Shown: piece by piece, positions 33,776 through 43,139 of the stretch
Numbering within the stretch: position 1 is the stretch's first letter
How the letters are laid out: every line of letters starts with the position of its first letter
From: Anaerolineae bacterium
GTDB taxonomy: Bacteria > Chloroflexota > Anaerolineae > Aggregatilineales > Phototrophicaceae
NCBI GenBank assembly: GCA_022821805.1
Contig: JAJECX010000022.1
Coordinates: 1 to 48,542 of the forward strand
Direction of reading: 5' to 3'
Length of the DNA: 48,542 nucleotides
The notes under the pieces: generated by a model
What the model saw: the letters and a program-made list of their open reading frames with translations, nothing else
What the model was told of the DNA's origin: nothing
Databases searched by the model: none
Translations under genes and position numbers: made by a program

Positions 33776-34730
33776 ACTTATGAACTGGCTGCTGCCGGAA
33801 TGGGCGCAGCCCAATCATCCCCTGTTGCAGTACGAGCTTGCACAAGCCAGAGGCAGCGGCAGCCGCATAGGGCTGAACCTGCAGCTTCTGTTGCTGTCAC
33901 TCCTGATTGGCGGCTCGGCGCTGCTCTATGCCGCTGCCATGCGCAGCCCGCAAAGCGCCGCAAATATCACCGGCGTTTTCTGGCGGAGCATTTACTATCC
34001 AACGCTGGTCCTGCAAGCGATCACGCTAGTTGTGGCATTTGCGCATGGCGCGGCTGCGGTCGGCGGCGAGCGCAGCCGCAAGACCTGGGATCATCTGCGC
34101 GTGACCGAATTCGGCGCTGGCGTCGCCTTGCGGGCGCGTTGGGTGGGCATTCTCTTTCGCCTGCGCGCGCCCATTCTTTTGATACTCCTCATTCGTCTGT
34201 TCCTGGCGGCAGGTATCGTTTACGATTTGACGGCTTTCGGCGGTCTCTACGCGGCGATGCTGGGCGCGCGGGCGACGCCGCCGTTACCATGGCGCCTGGA
34301 TTTGCTGCTCATCGCCCTGGCTGTTCTGGCTAATATGCTGCTTCCCCTCGCCGCAATCGCAACGGTCTCCGCCCTGGGCATTCTCGTTTCGGTCGCCGTG
34401 AAAGAGCGGGTCTACGCTGCGATCATCCAGATCTTGGTGGTAGCCGCGCAACTGGTCGCCTCGCTGGCTGGCGCCCTCGTCATTGTCCAGACAATAGGCC
34501 GGGATGCGCCCGGCGCGGGAGATTGGTCATACGCGCTGTTTTTTGGCTATACAGCTTTTGGCGATTGGGGATTGCTGCTGGCGCAGTTGGGCAGTCTGGG
34601 CGAGATCTGGCATCGTGTGCCCAATGGCGCGAACATAGTCCTGGGCTTAATGTTTGTTCTCGTGGCGCTGGGCGCCGCGGCCGATGGCGCGATGTGGCTT
34701 GCCGGACGCCTGGCTGAGAGCCGCGGCTAG
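33768..34730 (+). CDS. Polytopic membrane protein (ABC-2 permease-like)
   Basis: A 320-residue protein with six to eight hydrophobic helices (for example LNLQLLLLSLLIGGSALLYA and LANMLLPLAAIATVSALGIL). The cytoplasmic stretch GGERSRKTWDHLRVTEF resembles the coupling segment of ABC-2 type permeases (E-R-E-x-G-T-W-E-L-L-x-x-T), but no ATPase gene is next to it. It overlaps the end of addA by 8 bases, so it is in the same transcript; a second ATG at 33780 would remove the overlap. Function unknown; ABC-2 similarity is by eye. Confidence 0.72.
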   Translation: MHRLMNWLLPEWAQPNHPLLQYELAQARGSGSRIGLNLQLLLLSLLIGGSALLYAAAMRSPQSAANITGVFWRSIYYPTLVLQAITLVVAFAHGAAAVGGERSRKTWDHLRVTEFGAGVALRARWVGILFRLRAPILLILLIRLFLAAGIVYDLTAFGGLYAAMLGARATPPLPWRLDLLLIALAVLANMLLPLAAIATVSALGILVSVAVKERVYAAIIQILVVAAQLVASLAGALVIVQTIGRDAPGAGDWSYALFFGYTAFGDWGLLLAQLGSLGEIWHRVPNGANIVLGLMFVLVALGAAADGAMWLAGRLAESRG

Positions 34731-34877
34731 TCCTGCACAATCAGTAGCAAGCTCGCTCCATATTTGTATCTTGGCAAACTGCCTGGGGAATGGCAACTGC
34801 CGTCGACCGAGAAGCCGAAACTAGCACAGGTCTATTTCTTCATTGTCTGAATAAGATATTGGTATTTCCAGCTCTAG

Positions 34878-35075
34878 TCATGCCTCCTCTCCGAGGTTCT
34901 TGGTGCGAATTTCCGGTACCTTGTCTGCTAGATCAGTGTGTTTTCTTTCAGACGAAAGAAACTTGCGATAGTTGCCGCTCTTTATGTCATAGATAAGATA
35001 CGCGCTCAGAACAATTGAACCCAATAGCAGAAGCGCAAAAAACACTGATAGCGCATTGAGGACTTCGGCACTCAT
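34878..35075 (-). CDS. Small single-pass membrane protein
   Basis: A 65-residue protein with one N-terminal helix (VFFALLLLGSIVLSAYLIY) and a charged cytoplasmic tail (YRKFLSSERKHTD). Its ATG overlaps the stop of the larger membrane protein gene upstream (ATGA), with GGAGG 10 bases before it. Base composition is far more A+T-rich than the neighbouring addA and membrane-protein genes, which suggests acquisition from another source. I do not recognise a family. Confidence 0.6.
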   Translation of the reverse strand: MSAEVLNALSVFFALLLLGSIVLSAYLIYDIKSGNYRKFLSSERKHTDLADKVPEIRTKNLGEEA

Positions 35076-35542
35076 GATGTTGTTTCCTCCGTTCTCCTCA
35101 TATAACGAATATAACCCAGATATAGTTGCAATGCAATCGTAACCAGACTTATCGACACCGCTAACACCCCCACAAATGCAAACTTGGTTTCGGTGACAAA
35201 TCTCAAGTCTGCAACTCTAACATCCACGTAGATCAACGTGAGAAGGATTAAGTTTCCAATTCCAAGCAAAACAAGCGCTAGTCTGATAAAGAAGTAAAGT
35301 AAAATGTGTGTTGACCAATCAATTGTTGATTGTGATAGATCAATGCCAGTTGCAGTGACAAGACCCAAAGATATGAGAAGCAACTCTATGCCATCTAGCA
35401 GGTTGAAAATTGACACATCGGCTTGTTGTAGTATTGCAATAAGAATACCCAGTCCAATTGGCAATACGGGCAGAAATATGCTCAAACAAATCCAGAACAC
35501 AAGGTGAATGATCAGTTTGCTCAACTTTAGTTCCTGCCCCAT
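35072..35542 (-). CDS. Four-helix membrane protein, A+T-rich
   Basis: A 156-residue hydrophobic protein with about four membrane helices (LIIHLVFWICLSIFLPVLPI, IELLLISLGLVTATGI, ILLYFFIRLALVLLGIGNLI, FVGVLAVSISLVTIALQLYL) and short charged ends. I see no catalytic motif and recognise no family; DUF1634-like small membrane proteins are one possibility. Of the 60 bases from 35281 only 18 are G or C, against over 40 in typical stretches of addA or the following genes. It is co-translated with the 65-residue gene. Confidence 0.62.
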   Translation of the reverse strand: MGQELKLSKLIIHLVFWICLSIFLPVLPIGLGILIAILQQADVSIFNLLDGIELLLISLGLVTATGIDLSQSTIDWSTHILLYFFIRLALVLLGIGNLILLTLIYVDVRVADLRFVTETKFAFVGVLAVSISLVTIALQLYLGYIRYMRRTEETTS

Positions 35543-35672
35543 TTGACAGTTTTAGTTTGCAGAAATCTGACATCTACCGGCTAAGTGTCTCTTGCCGTTT
35601 TTCCACAATTCCGAAAAAGATAACGCGCGATTCAAGTTAATACAATTAGCATCTTAGACGTTCCATTAACCT

Positions 35673-36740
35673 ATGCCCCTGAACAATCGCATGTACAAGA
35701 AACTGACCGACTACTTGCGGCGCCTGTATCAATGCCAGCCCTTCGCTCGCCACGGCATTGAACATCCGGTGACGGTGTTTTATCCGTCAGAGTCACAGAT
35801 GCGCGATGTCGACAGTCTGCTTGATCCTTGGCGCCCCGTCGCCGAGTCACGCGATTTTGCCGTCTACGATTACAGCTACCTGCATGACTTGCAGAACAGC
35901 AAAAAAGGGATCTACAACGGCGCCACCTTCACCATGAGGCAGATCCGCGAGAATCCGCTGCGGCTTCGAGGGCAGATTGGCTGCTACTATGACATGCTGG
36001 CGACCTGCGCCGCTTTGGAGCGCGAATCACGAGCCGCGGCTGAGACCGGCTTGATGCGCGCGCCAACACGCGCAGCTTATCACCGGCAGGTTCCGCCAGC
36101 AGTCGCGCTTCTTCGCGGCGATGGTCGCAGCGCCGCCATCGGCATCGGCGCCCTTACCGTGTTCAACGATGGCGACGTCTATCGGGCGATCCTGGCCAAG
36201 AGATCGGAAGCGACCGCCTTAGACAGCAATATGTACCATGTGCTGCCGGCCATGATGTTCGAGCCGACAACGGCGGACTTCGCCGATCGGCGCGAATGGA
36301 GCGTCAAGCATCAGATTTTGCGCGAGGTGCTGGAGGAGATCTTTGGATTGCCGGAAGCGCGCCGCCCAAGGCGCTGGGACTATTTCTATGATCACACGGC
36401 ACTGCGATACTTGCTGCTTATGATGGAGCGTGGGAAAGCGCGTCTACTTGTCACTGGCATCATTCTCAACTTGCTGACGCTACGCCCGGAAATCAGCGCC
36501 TTGCTCCTGATTCACGACCCGGAATGGTACGCTCGCATCACGGCGAAAGACAGCGACATGCCCATGCAGACTGCGGCAGAGACGCTCGGTGGCAGCGTTG
36601 TCATGGCGCCAATCGATAGCGACGAATATTTCCTGGCAAATTTCCCGCCCGATCTTCACTTGTCGATGCCGGCGCAGGCGACCGCCACTATGTGGCTGGG
36701 CATTGAGCAGGCGCGGCGAGAGATTGGCATTGGCATCTAA
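35673..36740 (+). CDS. Nudix-fold-like protein of unknown function
   Basis: A 355-residue soluble protein. The middle resembles a Nudix hydrolase: strand AAIGIGALTVFNDGD, AILAKRSE, a loop YHVLPAMMFEP like the usual H-x-P-A-G-x-x-E-P, and a helix REVLEEIFG (Arg217-Glu218, Glu221-Glu222) like the Nudix box R-E-x-x-E-E-x-G with one extra residue. The glycines of the box are partly missing, so hydrolysis is uncertain. The N-terminal 150 residues are unrecognised. A TACAAT at 35641-35646 could be its -10 box. No clear ribosome site precedes either ATG (35673 or 35691), so the start is not firm. Confidence 0.65.
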   Translation: MPLNNRMYKKLTDYLRRLYQCQPFARHGIEHPVTVFYPSESQMRDVDSLLDPWRPVAESRDFAVYDYSYLHDLQNSKKGIYNGATFTMRQIRENPLRLRGQIGCYYDMLATCAALERESRAAAETGLMRAPTRAAYHRQVPPAVALLRGDGRSAAIGIGALTVFNDGDVYRAILAKRSEATALDSNMYHVLPAMMFEPTTADFADRREWSVKHQILREVLEEIFGLPEARRPRRWDYFYDHTALRYLLLMMERGKARLLVTGIILNLLTLRPEISALLLIHDPEWYARITAKDSDMPMQTAAETLGGSVVMAPIDSDEYFLANFPPDLHLSMPAQATATMWLGIEQARREIGIGI

Positions 36741-36852
36741 GCCCTGTTGTCCGCCATGCCATCGGCGCGCGCGATAGGTTACAATCGCTAGCCAATGAAC
36801 TGCAATGTATTGGCGAAAGAAACTCGGAGTCAATTTAGGAAAGGACAAAACC

Positions 36853-37314
36853 ATGCCAGCTATCGGAGATATGGCGCCCGATTTTGAACTGCGGAACCAG
36901 CGCGGCGAGACGGTCAAGCTGAGCGATTATCGCGGCAAAAAAGTTCTGCTCTTCGCCTATCCCAAAGCCGGGACATCGGGCTGCACGGTGCAGGCTTGCG
37001 GATTCCGCGACAACTTCGCGCAGATTGAGACCGCGGAGGCCGTCGTCCTCGGACTAAGTCCTGACGAGCCGGAAGCGCTGGCGAAGTGGATCGACGACGA
37101 GAATCTGCAATATGACCTGCTGTCTGATCCAGAGCATCAGGTGCTGGAAGCTTGGCAGGCTTGGGGCGAAAGATCAATGTATGGCAAGAAATACATGGGC
37201 GTCATTCGTTCGCACTGGATCATCGGCGAAGATGGCATCGTGCTGGACGAGCAACTCAAAATCAGCCCCAAAAAAAGCATCGAAAAGGCGCTGAAATTTC
37301 TGGCGAGCGGCTGA
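36853..37314 (+). CDS. Peroxiredoxin, BCP/PrxQ type
   Basis: A 153-residue thiol peroxidase. Peroxidatic Cys44 sits in PKAGTSGCTVQAC with the active-site Thr, and resolving Cys49 five residues later marks an atypical two-Cys PrxQ. The ATG 36853 follows AGGAAAGGA; the upstream ATG at 36805 adds 16 unrelated residues. A TACAAT at 36780-36785 may be the -10 box. It is closely related to the peroxiredoxin gene at 43235. Confidence 0.94.
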   Translation: MPAIGDMAPDFELRNQRGETVKLSDYRGKKVLLFAYPKAGTSGCTVQACGFRDNFAQIETAEAVVLGLSPDEPEALAKWIDDENLQYDLLSDPEHQVLEAWQAWGERSMYGKKYMGVIRSHWIIGEDGIVLDEQLKISPKKSIEKALKFLASG

Positions 37315-37448
37315 ACGAGCCACCGGCCTAGACGGCGTCACCAAGACTCGATCGCCGTGCTGGCGCGTTTCTATCCATTGTCGTCTCGTCCCTGGCACGC
37401 TGACAAGCGGCAGAAGCTGGACGTGGCGGAGGGACCCACCATCTTGAC

Positions 37449-38933
37449 ATGAATGCTCAATTCGTTTGGGTCTTGCTTTTTGCCTTCCTGTCGACCGCTT
37501 GTTCAGTTGACGAAGCGGCGCCGCTGCGGCGCAAAGACGCCAATTCGTCGACGCCGAATATCGTGTACATGACTCCGACGGCGGTACGGACTTTGGTGCC
37601 GACTATCGCGCGTTACAAGCCGACGGCAACGGACATCGACGTGGAGCAAAATGAGACCATGGCGCTCGAAGCGGCCACATGCAAAGACAGGCTGGAGCGG
37701 CTTTACGCTGCCGCGAGCGACCATTGTCTGGCGGCAGCTGACGGCTACTTCTGCAGCGGCGGTTTTCCGCCTTCCATCGAACCGAGCTCCGTCGCACTTG
37801 ATGCGCCAGGCGCGGTAATCGAAGCCGCCCGGATCGACAGCCTCCACAGCGCGTCTCTGGCGGACAATCGCGGTGGCGGATTGGTATGGCTGCGGCTGGA
37901 AGAAGCGCTACTGATGGACGCGCTCTTGATAGGCGATGTGCGAATCCATAATCGGTCATCGCCAGAAAGCGGGAGTCCGAAATGGCGCTCTTTCATCGTA
38001 GAGACGGGCTCGATGCCGTCCGACTGCGCCACGGCGCCAAAGATGGGCACCTTGGTGGTACAGAGCGTCTATGGAAGCAGCGCCATCGTCAACATCAATG
38101 GGGTTGCCGCGGAAATCAACGGATCGCTGGTCGTCATGACGCAGGGGGATATGACCCAGTTTATCGCCATTGAAGGACAGATCCTGCTGGTGGCATACGG
38201 GAATTCCGTTGTCCTCAATGTTGGCCAGCAGTTGGATATGCGCTACCAGGATCGTGATTGGACCAAGCCAGAGCAATTGCCGGGCAAGCCAGAACACTTG
38301 TCATATGAACAAATCCGTCACCTGCCGGTGACGCTTTTCGATCGTCCCCTGCCGATACCGCAACCCGGTTACGCGCAGACGCAGGGCGGCGTGAATATGC
38401 GCGTGGCGCCCGATATCGATTCGCGACTGCTGTTTCAGGTGCCGGCCGGCGAAACGATGAGCGTACTCGGTATCAGCAGCGATAGCAAATGGCTGCATAT
38501 TCGATTGGGCAATGGCGAAACCGGCTGGATGAGCGCTGAATTGCTGGCGCGCAACCTGGGCAAAATCGGACCGGTCTACGATGAGACGCCCGCGCCGCCG
38601 CAGCGCTACGGCGCCTTTGCCGACCTTGCCGCGGTCAACGTCCCGGCCGGCGGCAACCTGCGCGAAGCGCCCGATACGGCCTTTCGCGTCAAACGTACCC
38701 TCCCCTTCGGCATGAGACTAAAGCTGCTCGCGCGCAGCCCGTACAGCCCCTGGGTGCAGGTCAATGCCAATGGGGACATCGGTTGGATGGCGCTCTTCAC
38801 TTTGGAAACGAAGTCGGTGATAAGTTCCCTGCCCATCGACTACAGTGCGCCGCTGCCGCCGCGGGCGACGCCCACCCCATCATTCAGTTATGGCGGCGGA
38901 CACGCTTATCCCGATCCTGAGGGCGGATATTAG
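37449..38933 (+). CDS. Lipoprotein with two C-terminal SH3b domains
   Basis: A 494-residue surface protein. The signal peptide ends in the lipobox LSTAC (Cys18), so it should be lipid-anchored outside the cytoplasmic membrane. After a proline/threonine-rich linker and a beta-rich region of about 200 residues come two bacterial SH3 domains: NMRVAPDIDSRLLFQVPAGE (about 315-375) and NLREAPDTAFRVKRTLPFG (about 400-460), each ending in GWM. SH3b domains commonly bind cell-wall or surface polymers. A short Pro/Gly-rich tail follows. No enzymatic domain is recognised. Confidence 0.82.
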   Translation: MNAQFVWVLLFAFLSTACSVDEAAPLRRKDANSSTPNIVYMTPTAVRTLVPTIARYKPTATDIDVEQNETMALEAATCKDRLERLYAAASDHCLAAADGYFCSGGFPPSIEPSSVALDAPGAVIEAARIDSLHSASLADNRGGGLVWLRLEEALLMDALLIGDVRIHNRSSPESGSPKWRSFIVETGSMPSDCATAPKMGTLVVQSVYGSSAIVNINGVAAEINGSLVVMTQGDMTQFIAIEGQILLVAYGNSVVLNVGQQLDMRYQDRDWTKPEQLPGKPEHLSYEQIRHLPVTLFDRPLPIPQPGYAQTQGGVNMRVAPDIDSRLLFQVPAGETMSVLGISSDSKWLHIRLGNGETGWMSAELLARNLGKIGPVYDETPAPPQRYGAFADLAAVNVPAGGNLREAPDTAFRVKRTLPFGMRLKLLARSPYSPWVQVNANGDIGWMALFTLETKSVISSLPIDYSAPLPPRATPTPSFSYGGGHAYPDPEGGY

Positions 38934-38997
38934 GCTCGTCTAGCGCAAGCGTGTAAAGGCCGCTTTAAAGTCGCCCGCCGGTGAAAAGCGCAAGTTA

Positions 38998-40869
38998 CTA
39001 GAAAAAGACAATGTAGAAGCAGATAGCGATGATTGCGCCGCCAAGCAATGCGCCGAGGAATTCAATAATCGTAATGGGCAGGGGGCTTGCGTAGGGCCGC
39101 GGCGCGATGCCCAAGCGACGCACGCGCCATGCCAGCGTTAAGCTCGCAATGAGAGCCAGGGCAGTAATCCACAAGCCGAGGTCGCGCGCTGGCGTCGACC
39201 CCAAAAAGACGCGCAAGGTATAGTCGCCGGCGGGCAGAGAGACGCTTATCAAGCCTAAATCTGTCGTCGGCGCGATCGGCATGGGGCGGCCATCGACCGT
39301 CGCCGCCCAGCCATGCCACCAATAATTCAATATAGTCGCTTCAAAGGGAGTCGCAGCGCTGACGAGCCAGGTATGGGCTTCGGGTCCATTGTGCAGAAGC
39401 GTCGCCGACGCGCCGGGCGGCAGGCTTTCGCGGTCGAATTTGTCAATCGGGTAGCCATCGGCGTAATCCGCCAGCAGGCGAGTTTTGTCGACGTCCATGC
39501 TGGCGGTGGTGGGGAAAAACTCGTCAAAAGCGGTTGTGCTAACGTTGACTGTAGTCAGCAGGCGCTTGGCTGAAAAGTCCGACTCCTCGTTACTCAAGAT
39601 CATCGTGCGCGAAATGGCAAAGCCAGCGACGACCACAGCCGCAACAGCCACCGCCGCAGCTGGCAGCTGCGCTCTGCCCGGCAGCCGCCCCAGCCAGAGA
39701 CCGTTTAGACTCGACAAATAGGCGCAGCAAACGGCAATCGGAGCCAGGAGACGCATCGGGAATTGCGCATAGCGCAGCGGGCTAAACGTTAGCCATAGGG
39801 AACGGGTCCAAGGCTGAAACAGGACAATAAGCGCCAGCGCCAGCCCAAAGAAGAATAGCGCCGCGAGGAAGGCATTCGGATGACGACTGCGATTACCGCG
39901 AACATAAAGAGCCAGCGAACCGGCTGCGCCCGCTAGGGCGAAGGTCCATTGCGCAATGCCGATGTGAAGGGTTTCCTCTTGGAGGGGGCGCTCAATCGTG
40001 TAGAAGTTCTGCGGTATCTTGAGAAGTTCTTCCAGGCTCCTCAACTGCCCAAGGCCTTGATCCGCAAGAAGACGACCGTGCATCACCGTATCTCGTTCAA
40101 ACAGGACGGGAAACCAAAAGCTGGCGGCAAGGAGCAGGCCAAGCAGCATAGCCAGGGCCGCCCAGGCTCCGCCGCGGAAACCAAGTTGGCTGGCTTCGCG
40201 GTTTATGCGCTGGACAAGCCCCTCGAAACCCAGCCAGGCGCAGGCGATGCCAATGAATAACGGCGCGGATTGGTGCGTATTGAATAGCGCGACCTCGATC
40301 AGTACAACGAGCAGGAAGTTACGCGCGGTCGGGGCGTCACGCATCGCGTCTATGCGCCAGAGCAACAGCGGGAAGAGCGACTGGATGAAGAGATCTTGGA
40401 GACTGCTGCGCCAGCCGGCATTGATGAGCAAGAAATAGGGGCTGTTGACGTAAATAAGCCCGCCAATCAGCGCTCCCAGCTCGCCGCTGCGCCGCCGACA
40501 GAATAAATACATGCCCACGCCAGCCAGCATGACTGAAAGCAGCATCAGCCAACGGATCGCCTGAATGACGTTAAGGTTGAATATAAGCTGGGCGGCACTG
40601 GTGATATGGTAAATCAAAGTTCCGCAGAAATGGAATACTGGCGAGCCATAGCCCCAGTAGGTGGTTTCCGCCCATGAGGGAAAGTATTCACCTTGCTCCC
40701 AACTGCGGCGCATTTCAGCTGCGCGAAAGGCATGAACGTTCTTGTCACCGCCATAGCCTACGCCCGCAGCCCCCCAGATTGGCCTGGCAACCACGAACGT
40801 AAAGACGACAGCTAGCATCAGCCCGGGGTCGAAGAACTTTCGGAGTCCGCCGCTGGAAGTAATGCGCAT
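38998..40869 (-). CDS. Large polytopic membrane protein (PTPS_related / GT-C-like)
   Basis: A 623-residue protein with about ten to twelve membrane helices followed by an extracytoplasmic C-terminal part and a final helix (PITIIEFLGALLGGAIIAICFYIV). The early loop GGDKNVHAFRAAEMRRSWEQ, then YFPSWAETTYWGYGSPVFHF, is typical of the PTPS_related/YfhO-like membrane proteins, which share the GT-C glycosyltransferase layout and are thought to act on lipid-linked sugars. The C-terminal beta region (NYWWHGWAATVDGRPMPI, LPAGDYTLRVFL) is also typical of that group. Function is inferred from architecture only. It is monocistronic here and convergent with the SH3 lipoprotein gene. Confidence 0.72.
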   Translation of the reverse strand: MRITSSGGLRKFFDPGLMLAVVFTFVVARPIWGAAGVGYGGDKNVHAFRAAEMRRSWEQGEYFPSWAETTYWGYGSPVFHFCGTLIYHITSAAQLIFNLNVIQAIRWLMLLSVMLAGVGMYLFCRRRSGELGALIGGLIYVNSPYFLLINAGWRSSLQDLFIQSLFPLLLWRIDAMRDAPTARNFLLVVLIEVALFNTHQSAPLFIGIACAWLGFEGLVQRINREASQLGFRGGAWAALAMLLGLLLAASFWFPVLFERDTVMHGRLLADQGLGQLRSLEELLKIPQNFYTIERPLQEETLHIGIAQWTFALAGAAGSLALYVRGNRSRHPNAFLAALFFFGLALALIVLFQPWTRSLWLTFSPLRYAQFPMRLLAPIAVCCAYLSSLNGLWLGRLPGRAQLPAAAVAVAAVVVAGFAISRTMILSNEESDFSAKRLLTTVNVSTTAFDEFFPTTASMDVDKTRLLADYADGYPIDKFDRESLPPGASATLLHNGPEAHTWLVSAATPFEATILNYWWHGWAATVDGRPMPIAPTTDLGLISVSLPAGDYTLRVFLGSTPARDLGLWITALALIASLTLAWRVRRLGIAPRPYASPLPITIIEFLGALLGGAIIAICFYIVFF

Positions 40870-41099
40870 GGGAAGCCAGAGGGCCTCTCAGCCATCATCG
40901 TAGGCGCCAATCGCAAAGTGACTTGCGACGGCCTTGTTAGCGAGTCAGTATACAATAGCATCAGGCAAATACAAATTGAGGACATGGTGCTGGTTTCGGC
41001 CCATTGGACGGTAAATCCTCGACGCCGACAATATGCCGAGCGTTCAGTTTCGATGTATCTTTGTATGCAGACGCCCCACCGAATGAAAGGTGACGAACG

Positions 41100-43139
41100 A
41101 TGGCGGAAGGTCAAAGTTCGGAGCAAGCGACATACAGAAGGCGCATCAGAGCCTGGGCGATGTACGACTGGGCAAATTCCGCGTTCGCGACCACGATCCT
41201 CGCCAGCCTGCTGCCCATCTATTACAGCACGGTGGCCGGCAGCGCGCTGCCCAGCGAAGCGACGGCGACCGCTTACTGGTCGCTGACCATCAGCTTCTCG
41301 CTCTTCATTCTGGCGATTCTTTCGCCAATTCTCGGCACAGTTTCCGATGTCATGCGCAGCAAAAAGCGCTTCCTGGCGGTCTTCATCGGCGGCGGCGTAT
41401 TGGGCACGGGCTTGCTTGTGCTGGTCAGCACTGGCGATTGGCTGCTGGCTTCGCTGTTCTTCGTCCTGGGGCGGATCGGTTTCGGCGGCTCAATCATCTT
41501 CTACGATGCCTTGCTGCCCCATGTCGCGCGCAAAGAAGACCGCGATTGGGTCTCATCACGCGGTTACGCGCTGGGATATCTGGGCGGCGGCATTCTGCTG
41601 GCGATCAACGTGGCAATGTTTTTCTTCATCCCGGACAGCGTTTTCGAAAATGCCGGCATTCGCCTCTCCTTCCTCAGCGTCGCCATCTGGTGGCTGCTAT
41701 TCTCGCTGCCGATTCTGCGGCATGTCCCCGAACCGCCAGCGGTAACCGCGACCCTCAAGCGCGGCCAAACCGTCCTCGGCGTCAGCATCAGGCGGCTGCG
41801 CGACACCTTCGGCAATATCAAGAAATACCGCGAACTATTTAAGTATCTGGTTGCTTTCCTAATCTACAACGATGCCATCGGCACGATCATCGCGGTGGCG
41901 GCAATTTATGGCGCCGAGCTCGGATTCGGGCTGGAAGAGTTGGTGCTGGCGATCTTGATGGTGCAATTCGCCGGCATCCCCTTCAGCATCATCTTCGGTC
42001 GGCTGCCCGCGCACAATGACGACCGCGCGCCATTCTACCTGGCATTCATCTTGATCAATGCGATTGCGCTGCCGATTCTCGGCTTGGCGCTGGCGAGAGC
42101 GCTGCCGGCCGATGTCAGCGGCGCTCAGCCCGATCCCTACGTCAGCCAAAGTGAATTCCTGGGCGAGGGGGTCTATCTGGTCGGGGGCGACGCCTTTGGC
42201 AAAACGGGCAACTGGACTGAGATAATCGTAAGCGGCGATGAACTTGTCGGCGAAGGCTTCATGGGCAGTCTGACGACGATGCTCAGGGGCAGACCGGATG
42301 ATCTCGCTTATTATCAAACTGACGATCCGGCGGGCGCCCTGTCATTCGCTTTCAACGGACGAAATCTTAAGTTGACCATTCGCCGGTCGCCCGATGGGGG
42401 CCTGATTGGGTTCCGTCTGGACGGCGCGCCGCTGATTTCCGAGGATGGCGCGCCAATTATGATCGACACCTTCAGCGAAACCATCCGCTACGGAGAAACC
42501 GAAACGGTCGAAATCGCTGAAGCCGGGCAGCATCTGTTTGAGATCATCAATGTTTCGGGTGATGCGGCAGGCGCCAAAGGCACTGTCATCGCCGTGTCGC
42601 AAGTCGAGACGCTGCCGCCAGCTCGCCAGAGCAGCCTGCCGGCCATTGCGCTGATCATCGTCGCTTTTGAGTTGATCGCGCTCCTGGCGGCGCGGCTGCT
42701 TCGCTCGCAATTCGTAGGATTGTCGAATTGGCTGGATACGCGCCGCAGTATCTTGCTTTCGCTATTCGTCTATAGCATCGTCGCCTGCTGGGGTTTCGTC
42801 CTCAACGCCACGGTAGAATTCTGGATGCTCGCGCTAATGGTGGCGATGGTGCAAGGCGGCAGTCAAGCGCTGAGCCGCAGTCTATACGCCAGCTTGTGTC
42901 CGACGTTGAAGAGCGGCGAATTCTTCGGCTTTTACAGCATCATGGAGAAATTCGCCTCAATCCTGGGACCGCTGATCTTCGCTTTCGCCGGTATCGCGCT
43001 CGGCAGCAGCCGTCCCGCAATTCTCAGCTTGATTCTGCTCTTCCTGTTCGGCGGCTACCTGCTTAGCCGCGTCGATATCGCCGAAGGTCAGCGCGTCGCC
43101 CGCGAAGAAGATGCCGCACACGGGATCGCCAGCTATTGA
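41100..43139 (+). CDS. MFS transporter, UMF1/Atg22-like, with large inserted domain
   Basis: A 679-residue transporter. The N-terminal MYDWANSAFATTILASLLPI is the UMF1/Atg22 hallmark, followed by cytoplasmic loop SDVMRSKKRFLAV. UMF1 proteins usually have 420-460 residues. Here about 175 residues (338-512) separate the first eight or so helices from the last four. The insert is soluble and beta-rich, containing FGKTGNWTEIIVSGDE, LSFAFNGRNLKLTIRR and LFEIINVSGDA, and resembles an extracytoplasmic carbohydrate-binding beta-sandwich. The substrate is unknown; Atg22 relatives export amino acids. AAAGGTG lies 8 bases before the ATG. Confidence 0.9.
   Translation: MAEGQSSEQATYRRRIRAWAMYDWANSAFATTILASLLPIYYSTVAGSALPSEATATAYWSLTISFSLFILAILSPILGTVSDVMRSKKRFLAVFIGGGVLGTGLLVLVSTGDWLLASLFFVLGRIGFGGSIIFYDALLPHVARKEDRDWVSSRGYALGYLGGGILLAINVAMFFFIPDSVFENAGIRLSFLSVAIWWLLFSLPILRHVPEPPAVTATLKRGQTVLGVSIRRLRDTFGNIKKYRELFKYLVAFLIYNDAIGTIIAVAAIYGAELGFGLEELVLAILMVQFAGIPFSIIFGRLPAHNDDRAPFYLAFILINAIALPILGLALARALPADVSGAQPDPYVSQSEFLGEGVYLVGGDAFGKTGNWTEIIVSGDELVGEGFMGSLTTMLRGRPDDLAYYQTDDPAGALSFAFNGRNLKLTIRRSPDGGLIGFRLDGAPLISEDGAPIMIDTFSETIRYGETETVEIAEAGQHLFEIINVSGDAAGAKGTVIAVSQVETLPPARQSSLPAIALIIVAFELIALLAARLLRSQFVGLSNWLDTRRSILLSLFVYSIVACWGFVLNATVEFWMLALMVAMVQGGSQALSRSLYASLCPTLKSGEFFGFYSIMEKFASILGPLIFAFAGIALGSSRPAILSLILLFLFGGYLLSRVDIAEGQRVAREEDAAHGIASY

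Noticed and set aside
26133..34730. Calling the NERD-AddB-AddA-membrane run an established anti-phage system
   Set aside because: No known defence signature beyond the nucleases is present; AddAB is a housekeeping repair enzyme, so the defence idea stays a hypothesis in the findings.
34790..34996. Cysteine-rich 68-residue frame
   Set aside because: It mostly overlaps the antisense small membrane protein gene, lacks a ribosome site and has no supporting motif.
41090..41842. 250-residue frame overlapping the transporter gene
   Set aside because: It is a shifted shadow of the UMF1 coding region, whose hydrophobic helices are clearly in the other frame.
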